A program made the position numbers and the translations under genes. A DNA stretch of 64,000 nucleotides from Vallitaleaceae bacterium 9-2 (GTDB lineage: Bacteria; Bacillota; Clostridia; Lachnospirales; Vallitaleaceae), in assembly GCA_038396585.1 (NCBI GenBank), contig CP121691.1, positions 3,720,001 to 3,784,000 on the forward strand, written 5' to 3'. Numbering within the stretch: the stretch's first letter is position 1; the number at the start of each line of letters is the position of its first letter. The notes under the pieces were generated by a model. It saw only the letters and a program-made list of their open reading frames with translations, made no database searches and was not told the DNA's origin. Positions 43,601 through 53,703 of this stretch are shown piece after piece.

Positions 43601-45594
43601 GGTTTTACATGAATATCATTAAAAAACACCCGAAAATAATCGTTGACATAAATACTTCCGGATTCAGGCAAGCTTGCATATGCCGAAAAAGAGTAATTTT
43701 GTTCCCCTTGTGTTCCGGCTTGATACTCCGGCGTGAAGGATACCTTCGCTTCACCACTGGCCTCTGTCGTTCCAGAGCCCTCTTTATGATTGACTCCGTT
43801 AATCGTATAATTATAGTCTAAAAAAGATACGGGTGTTCCTTCGAAGAAATTTGTTGCAATTGTATATTCCAATGTATCGCCAACAAAAAGCGCTTCGTGA
43901 TCTTTTTCCGCTTCAATTTTATAACTTGGCTTCATATAATTTTCAACCTGAATATAGGTTGAACTTATGACCTCATCCCCACGTTTCACTAAAAGCTGAT
44001 ATCCGCCTTCTTTTAAGTTGGGAAGTGCTAGCTGACCGTCAAAGAAACCTTGCTCAACTGTCACCGTTTTTGTTACATAGCTTAGTTCATCCATTGGTCC
44101 TGGAATAAATCCCCAATAATAAGCACGCCCTCTAGTGAGTTCTACGCTAAGTTTGGCAAGTTGCTCTCCATCATAACGATGACGAACAAACCCAAAAAAG
44201 TTGACCGTATCGTCCGGCTTATATAGGTTTCGATCCGGTTTAAAGTAGCTCCAATATTCCTGAGCCTCGCCTCCAAAATAATACGGCTCGCTCAGCGCTT
44301 GAAAATTATATAAAACCGCTTCGTTTTCCTGCGACGTCAAATGATAAAACATCGGCATCTTTTCATCGGTGTCTTTTGTAATACGTGCTAATCCTTCTGC
44401 ATTTGTCTCTACACTCGTATTCGTATCTAGATTTTTCACTTTGGCATGGTTAACGGGCTCTTGATTGGATAAATCATGAATCCAAAAAACATCTTCATTA
44501 TCCCCACCTTGGTAATAAAAGCTTAAGTCTGTTACTTGCATAAATGTATGAATGACCATATCCTCATATGTTGCTTGAACCATATAATATCCTGCATCCA
44601 AGGTATTTGGCAATTCTAAAAAGTTCGGATAATTATTCTCTATCGCAATTGTTTGCTCAAAGTCCATCACCCGCTCAAGTCCTTTGGTGGATATCTTGGC
44701 ATCAAGCATTCCATAATATGACCACATCGGAATATCTGTATAGTCTTTTATATCCTTCGTAAATTGATCTGCATCTCGGTAGGCAAAGACCTCTACATCC
44801 ACTGTAGCTTCTTTGATCTTAGTGTCATCAAAATAATAGTTCCACTCCAAACTAGGAACTTCTGATTCTGCAAATTCATGCATAAAGCTCTCAAAATTCA
44901 TATAAAACGTTGAAGCATCAAGCGTCTGATCACTTTGTGTCTCAAAACTGAATTGGACATCCTTTTCCAGTGTTTTATCTGAGCCTTCCAGTGGTAGTCC
45001 CGCCTTAAGCGTCACTGTATAAATCGTCTGTTTTTTTAGTTCCTTGGGTACAAAGGCAACCACGCGTCCGTGACGTTCAAAGCTTCCCTTAACTTTAGGT
45101 TCAATCTCAAAGTAGTCCTTAACATTGGCGCCTTCATAATTAAAGGTAAATTCAATACCTGTATTGATAGGCACATTTGTCGTCTGATGTCGCGGAAAAT
45201 GCCCCAGCACTTCAAACTTGGCTTCGGTGCGGTATGCCCAAGTAATGCCTTTAATCGTAAAAATATATGTTGTATTTGGTTGAAGACTTTGTTTTGGCGT
45301 GATGACAATGCCTTCTTCTTGTTCAGACAATGTATATTCTACGCTCGGTGAAATTGTCAGCACCTGTTTTAGCTCCTCAAGACTCAACGCGTCATTCGAT
45401 CCATCGGCCTTGAAAACAAAGGCTGAATCAATGGCCACACCAGCTGCATCCATCTGTGTTGGTGCAAGAATATATCCCTCTCGATATTCTGCTGCAAACA
45501 CTTTGGTCACATCTTGATTCAAAAAAAGTGTGACACCAATTGTTACAACCACTAAGATAATAGCCGTTGCAATACTTAAAACTCTTTTTTTCAT
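40651..45594 (-). CDS. Alpha-2-macroglobulin family protein lacking the thioester cysteine
   Basis: A protein of about 1650 residues, anchored by an N-terminal membrane helix (VLSIATAIILVVVTIGVTLF) and otherwise extracellular. Two Ig-like (Big_5 type) domains at about 45-230 precede a series of macroglobulin domains. The A2M core is clear at AKASFELPDNVTSWRLMAAA, and an alpha-helical segment and a C-terminal receptor-like domain follow. I find no CxEQ thioester motif, and in fact no cysteine anywhere in the translation. It cannot trap proteases covalently; it may be structural. ATG 45606 sits against the ribosome site, so ATG 45594 is preferred. The usual partner gene pbpC is not adjacent. 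Confidence 0.88.
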   Translation of the reverse strand: MKKRVLSIATAIILVVVTIGVTLFLNQDVTKVFAAEYREGYILAPTQMDAAGVAIDSAFVFKADGSNDALSLEELKQVLTISPSVEYTLSEQEEGIVITPKQSLQPNTTYIFTIKGITWAYRTEAKFEVLGHFPRHQTTNVPINTGIEFTFNYEGANVKDYFEIEPKVKGSFERHGRVVAFVPKELKKQTIYTVTLKAGLPLEGSDKTLEKDVQFSFETQSDQTLDASTFYMNFESFMHEFAESEVPSLEWNYYFDDTKIKEATVDVEVFAYRDADQFTKDIKDYTDIPMWSYYGMLDAKISTKGLERVMDFEQTIAIENNYPNFLELPNTLDAGYYMVQATYEDMVIHTFMQVTDLSFYYQGGDNEDVFWIHDLSNQEPVNHAKVKNLDTNTSVETNAEGLARITKDTDEKMPMFYHLTSQENEAVLYNFQALSEPYYFGGEAQEYWSYFKPDRNLYKPDDTVNFFGFVRHRYDGEQLAKLSVELTRGRAYYWGFIPGPMDELSYVTKTVTVEQGFFDGQLALPNLKEGGYQLLVKRGDEVISSTYIQVENYMKPSYKIEAEKDHEALFVGDTLEYTIATNFFEGTPVSFLDYNYTINGVNHKEGSGTTEASGEAKVSFTPEYQAGTQGEQNYSFSAYASLPESGSIYVNDYFRVFFNDIHVKPTGTIYDNEGSIALEVHNITLDRLNDGSAENDYDFLSEPVDNHKLEGTVYRNEWIKTETGEYYDYINKEVKKRYRYDLKTTEFDTFTVTTDAKGQAQYTLELPEERSVYYTAEVKTYDHKNRQIVEKVYFGREYEPYPNDGDWYHLETDQENYRIHDDVEINFMNNDDLHTQGRYLFITGQNGIKTVDILTEPTYSMIFEAGDVPNIEVKGIFFNGSTYVEAAQTDVRFDYMQREIDLTITADAPSYYPGDTVGLSIQGTYVDDQGNRQPVSDGVVNISLVDEALFALSDMQIDPLSELYRSVSGGFGMSYGSHHNQNDGFARYDMGFGSMVDEAVSEESSMDTASGSIDKNSSAIEIRQEFKDTAKFMSVKLDSSGKAKASFELPDNVTSWRLMAAAISESLNAGSQVENVNVSLPFFLNTSLSSTYLIGDRPMIGVTGYGNALKPETMIDYVVTLKKANQIVATYEATGKAFERANIPLGTFSEAGSYEVTITGKTDTGASDGLVLAIEVQKSYHEQRVSDIYPLNENTQIRTTDQGETVLTFIDQGRGQYLPLLYRMAYSGGKRVDQKYLANKVKQLLNTTYNQEVKEEQVNLTDYQTDQGGMAILPYAEADVEISALMLPMIQDEVDVLALSKYFENAWYDAGRVEKGAVLYGQAMLDEPILLDLQTYASTEPLSLKDQLYIGLAYAAIGDTYKAKQMYHKVVEGRVTSYEEQAYIQADTEEMEYELTALAMLLASKTEQPEHEKFYTYIVTHTNKDVLVSSHLYQYILDQLEGLETTTGQVTYAYGGQEKTITLDQGWAQTLTLPSATLSQLKILKVEGDMAVTATYMSDTILKKPQEENVRVSRKYYNYQTGEEQTTFKEGDIVKVVLDWEIDQEAIDDSYQLTDYVPSGLKAIESPWQLGLRHDNMYWYRDIEGQKVRFYIYKPSDKDNESFNETEFSYYARITSPGVYTAESPIIQGIQVKDSVYIGERGTITIE

Positions 45595-45669
45595 CCTATT
45601 CCCCATCCTTTCTTACCAAGCGACAATGTCGCACTGTAGATTCATTACATTTATTAGACGTCTTACATT

Positions 45670-46386
45670 TTAAAAATGTTCCATCGCCTCTATCTTCATG
45701 GCAACGGGTTGATCAAGTCGAATTGAATCCGGGGTCACTATACTATCATAACACAAAATCTGTACCCCTTTTTTCTGGGCTTCTTTAAGCGTCTTGGAAA
45801 ATAAAGGATCTGTTTTTTGATTGGGTCGAAATATTGTAACTCCTTTTAACTGAACCACAAAAAGTATATAGCTTTGGAAGCCTTCATCGATGCTATCCAT
45901 AAGTTCCCGAATATGCTTAGTTCCTCGAGTTGTTGGCGCATCCGGAAACATAGCCTCACCCTCTGCCTCCAAGGTCACCCCTTTGACTTCGATAAAGCCC
46001 TTTTTCCCGGTCTCTGCATTTTCATAATATATATCAAAACGGGATTTTTGAAAGGTCACTTCCCGTCGTAGCGTCGTAACCTCACCAATGATATTACGTA
46101 AATGGGGATTAGAGGTTATCGCCTCATAAGCAACGGCATTTGGAATCTGGGAATCGATATTGATAAGTATGCCATTTTTAAAAATGGCAATTAAAGAATA
46201 TCGTGTCTTACGTTCCGGATTTTTGGCTGGTTCCAGATAAACCTGTGCTCCCTCAACAAAAAGTTCCGCACATCGACCTGTATTTTTAACATGAACCTCG
46301 ACCACTTCTCCATCTAGATTCACCTGTGCAATAAATCGATTCATTCGTCGTATAAATGTGGCACTCACAACTGCATCATAATTCAT
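45670..46386 (-). CDS. sfsA: SfsA family DNA-binding / nuclease protein
   Basis: A 238-residue protein matching SfsA. It has an N-terminal OB-like part (FIARVN-type FIAQVNLDGEVVEVHVKNTG) and a nuclease-like core (FDIYYE, KGFIEVKGVTL, FPDAPTTRGTKHIRELMDSI), ending with FRPNQKTDPLF and the final segment. The open frame extends 105 codons upstream with no homology and would run through the divergent SLH gene start. GAGG lies 6 bases before ATG 46386, where homology begins. The role is unclear in Gram-positives; the name comes from sugar fermentation stimulation in E. coli. Confidence 0.92.
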   Translation of the reverse strand: MNYDAVVSATFIRRMNRFIAQVNLDGEVVEVHVKNTGRCAELFVEGAQVYLEPAKNPERKTRYSLIAIFKNGILINIDSQIPNAVAYEAITSNPHLRNIIGEVTTLRREVTFQKSRFDIYYENAETGKKGFIEVKGVTLEAEGEAMFPDAPTTRGTKHIRELMDSIDEGFQSYILFVVQLKGVTIFRPNQKTDPLFSKTLKEAQKKGVQILCYDSIVTPDSIRLDQPVAMKIEAMEHF

Positions 46387-46497
46387 ATTCAACCTCAACT
46401 TTACTCTATAGTCATACCCTACTATGTCATTATATACTAAAAACATGGTATAATGAAGATGATAACTATTATTAGGCAAAACAAAGGAGTGTATTTC

Positions 46498-48405
46498 ATG
46501 AAAAAACATCTTAGTTGCCTTCTCATTATCGTCATCGCTTTTAGCACAACTGTATGTACGCCCAAAGCACAGGAACGCTTCACTGACGTAGCATTGACAC
46601 ATTGGGCCTATGAATATATACACCAACTTGCTACAAAGGATGTCATCAATGGCTACCCTAACGGAGCTTTTTATCCTAATCAAGATGTCACTGCTGAACA
46701 ATTTTTAAAAATGGTCGTTAGCACCATTGGCTATCCGAACCTAAACGCATCTTCAGATGATCCCAGCCTTTGGTCCAAACCCTATATCGAAAAAGCTTAT
46801 ACCCTCGGGATAATTCAAACCCCCGATGCCTTATATAACTTAGATTGGTCCGATGCTATTACGCGTGAAGTCGCTGCCGATCTTGCCATCAAGGCAGATC
46901 ATCTTCTCCACAACACACCAAAAGATAGCATGGCGACTGAATCGAGCTACCCAATATCAGATATATACTTAATCAGCAACGCTTTAAAACCTTCGGTATA
47001 TGATGCATTTGCAAGCGGCATCATTACAGGTTATGAAGATAAAACCTTCAAGCCCAAAGGATTATTGACCCGTGCTGAAGCCAGTGCGATTATTATGCGT
47101 ATCACCAACATCGCCTTACGCCAGCCACAAGACACAACACTAGCTTTAGCACCTAGCTTACCCAAAAGCCGTGTTATCGCCATGACCGATGGCGAAGGTG
47201 ATGATCGGGCATCCATGGTCCGTTTTTTGTTCTATGCCAACGAAATGGACATCGAAGCCATTATTCAGACCAATTCATATTATCAAATCAATGGAAATAG
47301 CCAGACGACAAATGTCTACTGGCTAGAAGATGTGATTGAAGCATATGGAAAAGACCTGAAGAATCTACGTATACATGATCCTAACTATCCCGATGCCTCT
47401 TTTCTCTTAGATAGGCTATACCTAGGAGATGAAGATCCAGAGCATGTTCAAAAAAATAATGACAAAGCCATACCTCCATTTGGAGCAACACCTGGCTCTA
47501 AAAAAATCATCGAAGTGCTCCTAAATGACGACCCACGTCCAGTATGGATACAAGCTTGGGGCGGATTAAACACAGCGGCTGAAGCACTTTATGAACTTAA
47601 ATACAGTGGCAACTATAGTGCATCGGCATATAAAAAAGCGGCCGAAAAAACACGTATTTTTTCGATAACCTTTCAGGATAATAGCGGCGACTATATTCGG
47701 GAACACTTTCCTGAAGTCTTATTGATACGTAGTATGTCCTTTGATGATACCTGGGGTTATACCAACCCTCAAGACCAATGGACAGGGGAAGATTGGGTGA
47801 CAGCTTATCTCTATAAACATGGAAACCTTGCTTCAAGATATACTAAGCTTTCGATTCTTGAAGGCGATACCCCTGCTTTTCTCAACAACCTTGCTAATGG
47901 ACTACGTGCACACGAAAATCCTACCTTTGGCGGTTGGGGCGGACGCTTTTTTTCAAAAGATGGGCACTACTACACGGATGTTAAAGATGGCGGTTCTATC
48001 TATACTGCTGTTAAAAAATATATTCCTGCAGCGCAAAATGACTTTGCTGCCCGCCTAGATTGGGCAATGCATAATACCTATGCAAAAGCGAACCATCATC
48101 CGATGATTCGCCTAGATGGTCCGCGTGATTTTGTTGTTTCACCAGGAGATGATATTGAGCTTTCTGCGCGTGGAAGCTACGATCCAGATGGCGATAAAGT
48201 AACCTATACATGGGCACAGGATAAAAACGCCGGAACTTCCTCTGCCTCCATTAGCCTTCAAAACAACCACTCCTTGACAGATGCATTCTTTATTGTTCCA
48301 ACATCAGCAAAACCCGGAACTACCATTCACGTAATTCTGGAAGCTGTCGATGATGGAACCCCTCAGTTGGTACGATATGAACGCCTCATTTTTCACGTGG
48401 AGTGA
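46498..48405 (+). CDS. S-layer-homology surface protein with DUF1593 (nucleoside-hydrolase-like) domain
   Basis: A 635-residue exported protein. A signal peptide covers about the first 28 residues. Two clear SLH repeats ([40 protein letters not shown]) and a degenerate one between them occupy up to about residue 200. Then comes a DUF1593 / Sde182-type domain related to nucleoside hydrolases ([37 protein letters not shown]), followed by a C-terminal Ig/PKD-like domain ([20 protein letters not shown]). SLH domains attach it to the cell wall. AAGGAG lies before ATG 46498; the frame extends 15 codons upstream. The substrate is unknown. The end overlaps the convergent kinase gene by 13 bases. Confidence 0.88.
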   Translation: MKKHLSCLLIIVIAFSTTVCTPKAQERFTDVALTHWAYEYIHQLATKDVINGYPNGAFYPNQDVTAEQFLKMVVSTIGYPNLNASSDDPSLWSKPYIEKAYTLGIIQTPDALYNLDWSDAITREVAADLAIKADHLLHNTPKDSMATESSYPISDIYLISNALKPSVYDAFASGIITGYEDKTFKPKGLLTRAEASAIIMRITNIALRQPQDTTLALAPSLPKSRVIAMTDGEGDDRASMVRFLFYANEMDIEAIIQTNSYYQINGNSQTTNVYWLEDVIEAYGKDLKNLRIHDPNYPDASFLLDRLYLGDEDPEHVQKNNDKAIPPFGATPGSKKIIEVLLNDDPRPVWIQAWGGLNTAAEALYELKYSGNYSASAYKKAAEKTRIFSITFQDNSGDYIREHFPEVLLIRSMSFDDTWGYTNPQDQWTGEDWVTAYLYKHGNLASRYTKLSILEGDTPAFLNNLANGLRAHENPTFGGWGGRFFSKDGHYYTDVKDGGSIYTAVKKYIPAAQNDFAARLDWAMHNTYAKANHHPMIRLDGPRDFVVSPGDDIELSARGSYDPDGDKVTYTWAQDKNAGTSSASISLQNNHSLTDAFFIVPTSAKPGTTIHVILEAVDDGTPQLVRYERLIFHVE

Positions 48406-50003
48406 AAGTGCTCAACAGCTGCCCGCTCAATATCTAACCCGTTGACATAGTATCGCATAAACTGTTCAAAGCCTTCCACATCTTCGATAACAGGATCTAT
48501 GCGCGTTGACTCTTGCTGCGAAAATACTTGTGTATCTAAAAAGGATTCTAATCGCTTATCTTGCTTAGCATAGTCAAGATAAGCGGCCAATATGGCAATC
48601 CCCCATGCTCCACCTTCTCCAGCCGTTTCCATGACTTCAACCGGAGCGTTGACCGCCGCCGCCATTAAGCGTTGGCCGACGCCAGGCGTCTTAAATAAGC
48701 CTCCATGACCTAACATCTTATCCAGAACCACTTTTTCTTTTTTTAACAATATATCTGTCCCTATTTTCATAGCACCAAGTGAGGTCTGCAAGTGCACACG
48801 CATAAAGTTAGCAAGACTAAACGTGCTGTCAGACAAACGTGTAAATAAGGGTCTTCCTTCTTCAAATTTTGTGATGTGTTCACCCGAGAGGTATCCATAG
48901 GCAAGAAGGCCTCCCCCATCTGCCTCCCCTTCAAGTGCTTTGTTATACAAGGCTTGATAAAGTGTCGTCTTATCTATAGATGCACCAAAAAGTTGTCCGA
49001 CTTCATCAAATATATTCACCCATGCATCCAAATCCGAAGTACAGTTGTTTGAATGGGCCATCGCAACCAATTTTCCTGATGGTGTCGTCACAAGGTCAAG
49101 CTCTTTATAGACTCTGGATAATTCGTTTTCAAGTACGACCATGGCAAAAATAGATGTTCCTGCAGATACATTACCCGTGCGTTCAGCGACACTATTTGTT
49201 GCTACCATTCCTGTCCCCGCATCACCTTCTGGTGGGCATAGCGGAATATCCCCGCAAAGTTCTCCACTTGGATCGATTAATCTAGCGCCTTCTGGTGTAA
49301 GCGTTCCTGCATCCTCTCCCGCAACTAAAGTTTTTGGTAAGATGTCGCCTAACTTCCATGCAAATCCTTTTCCCGATATATGTTCATCAAATGCTTCAAT
49401 CATCCGTGGATGAAAGGTTTGGTGATGAATATCAATCGGAAACATCCCTGATGCGTCGCCAATGCCCAAAACTTTATTCCCGGTTAGCTTCCAATGAACG
49501 TATCCTGAAAGCGTCGTTATGTAGTCAACCTCACGAACATGTTCTTCTTGATTAAGAATCGCTTGATATAGATGAGCAATACTCCATCGCTGGGGTATGG
49601 GATAATTGAATAAATCCATCAATTGCACAGAAGCCTCTTGTGTAATATTGTTGCGCCATGTCCGAAAAGGAACTAATAGGTGTTCATGCTTATCAAAAGC
49701 CAAGTATCCATGCATCATGCCACTGATTCCCATCGCCTTGACGGTCGAAAGTTTTGCTCCATAGCGTTGATTTACATCCTTTTTCAAAGCTTTATAGCTC
49801 TCTTGAAGCCCGTTCCATACCTCGTCCAGTGTATATGTCCAAATCCCTTGTTCATAAGAATTCGTCCATGCATGCTCACCTGATGCAATCGGTTTATAGT
49901 CCGTATCAATAAGCACAGACTTGATACGTGTTGAACCCAGTTCAATCCCAAGAACAGCCTTCCCCTCTTGGATCCTATGTTTAATCATTTCACTTTGATT
50001 CAT
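48393..50003 (-). CDS. FGGY-family carbohydrate kinase
   Basis: A 536-residue sugar kinase of the FGGY family. Phosphate motif 1 is [18 protein letters not shown], phosphate motif 2 includes [15 protein letters not shown], and the adenosine region is [20 protein letters not shown]. It is longer than typical xylulokinase and closer in layout to ribulokinase-like members. It closes the operon of a ribose-type ABC importer and a polyol-type dehydrogenase, so it probably phosphorylates the ketose that the dehydrogenase makes. The open frame starts 11 codons earlier; AAAGGAG 6 bases before ATG 50003 supports the later start. The exact sugar is unknown. Confidence 0.9.
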   Translation of the reverse strand: MNQSEMIKHRIQEGKAVLGIELGSTRIKSVLIDTDYKPIASGEHAWTNSYEQGIWTYTLDEVWNGLQESYKALKKDVNQRYGAKLSTVKAMGISGMMHGYLAFDKHEHLLVPFRTWRNNITQEASVQLMDLFNYPIPQRWSIAHLYQAILNQEEHVREVDYITTLSGYVHWKLTGNKVLGIGDASGMFPIDIHHQTFHPRMIEAFDEHISGKGFAWKLGDILPKTLVAGEDAGTLTPEGARLIDPSGELCGDIPLCPPEGDAGTGMVATNSVAERTGNVSAGTSIFAMVVLENELSRVYKELDLVTTPSGKLVAMAHSNNCTSDLDAWVNIFDEVGQLFGASIDKTTLYQALYNKALEGEADGGGLLAYGYLSGEHITKFEEGRPLFTRLSDSTFSLANFMRVHLQTSLGAMKIGTDILLKKEKVVLDKMLGHGGLFKTPGVGQRLMAAAVNAPVEVMETAGEGGAWGIAILAAYLDYAKQDKRLESFLDTQVFSQQESTRIDPVIEDVEGFEQFMRYYVNGLDIERAAVEHFHST

Positions 50004-50032
50004 GCTTTTCTCCTTTGCCCTAGCTTGTATGA

Positions 50033-51100
50033 TCAAGGTACTAACAAGACTTTGATAACACTTCCGCTAAGTGCCAACTCAAAAGCTTCTGTAAACGCTT
50101 CCAACGGATATTGTGCTGCAACGATATCATCTGCTGTGACTAACTTACGCTTTAATAAATCGATAGCGACCGGATATGTATAGGGTCCCAAATGTGAACC
50201 GCGTATATCCAGTTCTTTACGGTCTCCAATTACACTCCAATCCGTGGTTGTCTCTTTTCCAAAGACACTAAATTCAACAAAACGTCCCAGTTTTCGAATC
50301 ATTTCCAAGCCTTGTGTTACCCCAATCGGTGATCCTGTTGCCTCAATATATACATCACAACCATATCCTTGTGTTAATGCTTTGACCTCGCTAATGGCAT
50401 CTGTTTTTTGGGGATTAATGGTTATATCTGCACCAAGTTTTTTCGCCATCGCCAAGCGCTCATCACTAACATCTAATACGATTAACGTCTTTGGTGTCTT
50501 TAAGCGTATAAGCTGAACCATACATAACCCTAAGGTTCCTGCGCCTGCAAGAACGACAACATCTTCATATTCTATGGTTGCCCGTTGCACCGTGTGCACT
50601 GCACATGCTAGAGGCTCAATAATACTAGCTTCTTCAAGTGAAAGTTCTTTTGGAATCTTATAGATTTTACTTACATTGTAGATCTTCATGTATTCTGCCA
50701 TTCCACCATCAGCAATACCACCTTGGAATCCATACATATCATGAACTTCACACATCCAATATTGACCCGATTGACAGAATCGGCACTTTCCACAGGGCTT
50801 AATTTGGTCGGTTATTATACGATCTCCGATTTGTATATCATATTTTTCAGCGGCACCTTCACCTAATTCAACGACGGTTCCAAAGAATTCATGTCCCGGT
50901 ATAACCGGTGCCTTCATCCATGGATTTTCTCCACCCCAAAACATACTGGCGCCATGATACGCTTTCATATCACTGCCGCATATCCCACAGGCACCGATTT
51001 TAATAATGACTTCTTCAAATCCGGCTTTTGGAATATCTACACTTTCAACTTTGTAATCTTCTGGTCCATAGGCTACCACTGCTTTCATTTTTTCGCTCAT
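50033..51100 (-). CDS. Zinc-dependent polyol dehydrogenase (erythritol/threitol dehydrogenase-like)
   Basis: A 355-residue medium-chain dehydrogenase. Catalytic zinc ligands are C in [11 protein letters not shown] in IPGHEFFG and E in [10 protein letters not shown]. The structural zinc site is the four-cysteine cluster in [16 protein letters not shown], and the NAD-binding Rossmann motif is [10 protein letters not shown]. The segments [14 protein letters not shown] and [20 protein letters not shown] resemble dehydrogenases annotated as acting on erythritol or L-threitol. It should oxidise an imported polyol to a ketose for the FGGY kinase. AAGGA precedes the ATG. The substrate assignment is by resemblance from memory only. 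Confidence 0.88.
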   Translation of the reverse strand: MSEKMKAVVAYGPEDYKVESVDIPKAGFEEVIIKIGACGICGSDMKAYHGASMFWGGENPWMKAPVIPGHEFFGTVVELGEGAAEKYDIQIGDRIITDQIKPCGKCRFCQSGQYWMCEVHDMYGFQGGIADGGMAEYMKIYNVSKIYKIPKELSLEEASIIEPLACAVHTVQRATIEYEDVVVLAGAGTLGLCMVQLIRLKTPKTLIVLDVSDERLAMAKKLGADITINPQKTDAISEVKALTQGYGCDVYIEATGSPIGVTQGLEMIRKLGRFVEFSVFGKETTTDWSVIGDRKELDIRGSHLGPYTYPVAIDLLKRKLVTADDIVAAQYPLEAFTEAFELALSGSVIKVLLVP

Positions 51101-51135
51101 TATCTTTTCCTTCTTTCTTCGTTATATAGAGTTGA

Positions 51136-52125
51136 TTAGTCACGTTTTCTACTACTTAAATAAACTGCTGCAATAATGATAAGCCCCTTAAATATTCGTT
51201 GAATATAAGGCGATACACCAATCAGATTAAGCCCATTGGTCAAGACGCCAAGCATGACGGCTCCAATCAAGGTGCCCACAATATGTCCGCGTCCACCGGC
51301 AATATCTGTTCCACCAAGAACCACTGCGGCGATTGCATCCAGTTCAAAACCTTCTCCTGCCATGGGTTGTCCTGACATGAGACGGGATGTGATAATGGTT
51401 CCCCCAATGGATGCTGTGATTCCACTAATAACAAAGGGGAGAATAATATATAACTTGGTCTTAATTCCTGATAGTCGAACAGCCTCTTCATTGCCTCCAA
51501 TAGAGTATATATAGCGCCCCATTGCTAAATGATTCAAGATAATATAGGCTAAAATATAGACAATCGCCATAATCACTACAGGCACCGGAACAACACCGAG
51601 TACATATCCCCGCCCAATAATTGAAAACTGATCTGGTAAACCATTAAGCGGATAACCGCCTGTATAAAGTAAGGCAAGTCCTCTAGGAATTTGCATCATC
51701 GCTAGGGTTACAATAATTGCAGGTAACTTTGCAAAGGCAATCAAGACACCGTTAATCGTTCCAAAAAGTGCACCAATAAGAATTCCCAACAAAATCGCTA
51801 CGCCAATAGGCATGCCAAAATCTGCCATTGCCGCTGCCATCATTGTTCCTGAAAAAGCCATAATCGATCCAACCGATAGGTCAATTCGAGAGCTAATAAT
51901 CACAAAGGTCATCCCAGTTGCCAATATAGAATTAATCGTGACTTGTCTTAATACATTACTAATATTGGATGATGTTAAAAATTCAGGAGAAAAAAGCGCC
52001 ATGACAATACACAAGACGACCAGTGCAGTGATGGTAAACATCATCGGTTCATCAAAGAGTTTCTGTATTATGGATCGTAATGCTGCTATTTGACTATTTG
52101 ACTTTCTTTTGCTCGTATTATCCAT
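51136..52125 (-). CDS. Ribose-type (RbsC-like) ABC transporter permease
   Basis: A 329-residue permease with eight to ten membrane segments of the RbsC/AraH family. Recognisable segments are RIDLSVGSIMAFSGTMMAA, GTINGVLIAFAKLPAIIVTL and VVLGGTDIAGGRGHIVGTLI. The open frame extends 17 codons upstream into the ATPase gene; GGAGGTAAGCAAA before ATG 52125 gives the preferred start, which overlaps the ATPase stop by 8 bases. It forms the channel of the importer with the RbsA-type ATPase. Confidence 0.92.
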   Translation of the reverse strand: MDNTSKRKSNSQIAALRSIIQKLFDEPMMFTITALVVLCIVMALFSPEFLTSSNISNVLRQVTINSILATGMTFVIISSRIDLSVGSIMAFSGTMMAAAMADFGMPIGVAILLGILIGALFGTINGVLIAFAKLPAIIVTLAMMQIPRGLALLYTGGYPLNGLPDQFSIIGRGYVLGVVPVPVVIMAIVYILAYIILNHLAMGRYIYSIGGNEEAVRLSGIKTKLYIILPFVISGITASIGGTIITSRLMSGQPMAGEGFELDAIAAVVLGGTDIAGGRGHIVGTLIGAVMLGVLTNGLNLIGVSPYIQRIFKGLIIIAAVYLSSRKRD

Positions 52126-53632
52126 TTTGCTTACCTCCAGTAGCATAGTACATGATTTCTTCCTGGCTTGTCTCATCTGTAATCAGCTCACCTGTAATGC
52201 TTCCACCATAAACGGTCAGCACGCGGTCACTGACACCTAATACCTCCGGTAGTTCTGAAGATATCATGATAATCCCCAAACCTTCATTTGCTAAATCACG
52301 CATTAATTTATGAATTTCATATTTTGCTCCCACATCAATTCCGCGAGTCGGTTCATCAAAAATCAAGATATGACAATCTGTATTCATCCACTTGGCCAGT
52401 ACAACCTTTTGCTGGTTTCCACCACTCAGATTTTTTACTTTTTGCATTAGATGGGGTGTTTTGATATTGAGTGAATCAATATATTTTTTAGCAATTTTAT
52501 TTTCATCACTTTGTTTTCTAAATCCAAATCGACCACATGATTTTTTCATGTTGGACAATGTAATATTATCCTTTACAGTTGCCTCAAGGATAAGTCCCTG
52601 TGTCTTTCTATTTTCAGGCACAAGACCAATACCATAGTTTAGCGCTTGATGCGGCGAATGAATCGCTACAGGTTTATCCTCTAATAGTACTTGCTTACTC
52701 TGTGCACGATCCGCGCCGATAAGTAGACGAATAAGTTCTGTACGTCCTGCACCTACAAGACCTGCAATACCAAGAATCTCTCCTTGTCTTAATTCAAAGC
52801 TTGCATTCTTTACATATTTTCCTCGATTAAAATTACGTGCCTTTAATATGATTTTATTTTTTTTGATACTGTCATATGGTGGCTTTTGAGGGTATTGATT
52901 GTCACCTAACTCTCGCCCAACCATCATTCGGACAATGTCTTTTGCAGTTACATTTTTGACCAAATCCGTTCCTGCAAAAATTCCATCCCTTAGGCAAGAA
53001 AATCGGTCACAAATTTCAAAAATCTCATTCATATGATGGGATATAAAAATCATCGTTACGCCATCTGCTTTGAGTTTCTCAATCAGTTCAAAGAATTTCT
53101 TTGTCTCACCTTCGGTTAAACTGGCTGTCGGTTCATCCATAATTAATACTTGCGGATTCTCCATGAGTGCTTTGATAATTTCAACGATTTGCTGTTGCGC
53201 TACGGTTAAACGATCAACCGGTATATCTAGATTAACTTCCACTCCGATTTTATCTAGAAGCTTTTGTGCCTGACTTTTCATCTTTTTGCGATCTAGAATC
53301 CCTGAAGATCTTTTTAATTCCTTGCCAAGAAAAATATTCTCATAAGCATTTAAATACGGTACAAGACTAAATTCCTGATGAATAATGCTAATTCCAAGCT
53401 TCTGGGCTTCTTTTGGATCCAAGATACTCATCGGTTTGCCTTTAAATAAAATAACGCCTTCGGTCTGTTGGTAGATTCCAACTAGTATCTTCATAAGCGT
53501 GGATTTACCCGCTCCATTTTCTCCGACGAGTGCATGAATCTCTCCTGCATATATATCTAACGTCACGTCATGAAGTGCCGTCACCCCAGGAAATCTCTTG
53601 GTAATATTTTTAATTTCTAGTATTTTCTCCAA
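52118..53632 (-). CDS. Ribose-type (RbsA-like) ABC transporter ATPase, two ABC domains
   Basis: A 504-residue ATPase with two ABC domains. The first has intact motifs: Walker A VGENGAGKST, C-loop RLTVAQQQIVEI, Walker B LIMDEPTASL, H-loop FISHH. The second has the usual weaker Walker A of this family (GLVGAGRTEL) but good LSGGNQQKV and FDEPTRGIDVG. It powers import by the RbsC-like permease. The start is TTG at 53632, after AAAGGGGG. Its first domain is a natural reference for the degenerate ABC domain fused to the histidine kinase 2 kb upstream. Confidence 0.93.
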   Translation of the reverse strand: MEKILEIKNITKRFPGVTALHDVTLDIYAGEIHALVGENGAGKSTLMKILVGIYQQTEGVILFKGKPMSILDPKEAQKLGISIIHQEFSLVPYLNAYENIFLGKELKRSSGILDRKKMKSQAQKLLDKIGVEVNLDIPVDRLTVAQQQIVEIIKALMENPQVLIMDEPTASLTEGETKKFFELIEKLKADGVTMIFISHHMNEIFEICDRFSCLRDGIFAGTDLVKNVTAKDIVRMMVGRELGDNQYPQKPPYDSIKKNKIILKARNFNRGKYVKNASFELRQGEILGIAGLVGAGRTELIRLLIGADRAQSKQVLLEDKPVAIHSPHQALNYGIGLVPENRKTQGLILEATVKDNITLSNMKKSCGRFGFRKQSDENKIAKKYIDSLNIKTPHLMQKVKNLSGGNQQKVVLAKWMNTDCHILIFDEPTRGIDVGAKYEIHKLMRDLANEGLGIIMISSELPEVLGVSDRVLTVYGGSITGELITDETSQEEIMYYATGGKQNG

Positions 53633-53667
53633 GAAAACACCCCCTTTTTAGTTATGTGAAAAGTGAG

Positions 53668-53695
53668 GATGTATAGCGGAAAACCGCTATACATC
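53668..53695. repeat. Intercistronic hairpin between binding-protein and ATPase genes
   Basis: A perfect 12-base stem GATGTATAGCGG and its complement around an AAAA loop lies between the binding-protein stop and the ATPase start. There is no T run directly after it, so it probably stabilises the upstream message or slows read-through. Confidence 0.75.
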
Positions 53696-53703
53696 TATAG
53701 GTT

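Noticed and set aside
43312-43821. Long plus-strand frame (169 codons) inside the macroglobulin-like gene
   Set aside because: Antisense shadow of a well-supported gene, with no ribosome site and no recognisable domain.
46387-46701. N-terminal extension of the SfsA frame by 105 codons
   Set aside because: It has no SfsA-like sequence, runs antisense through the start of the SLH gene, and a good ribosome site lies at the internal ATG 46386.
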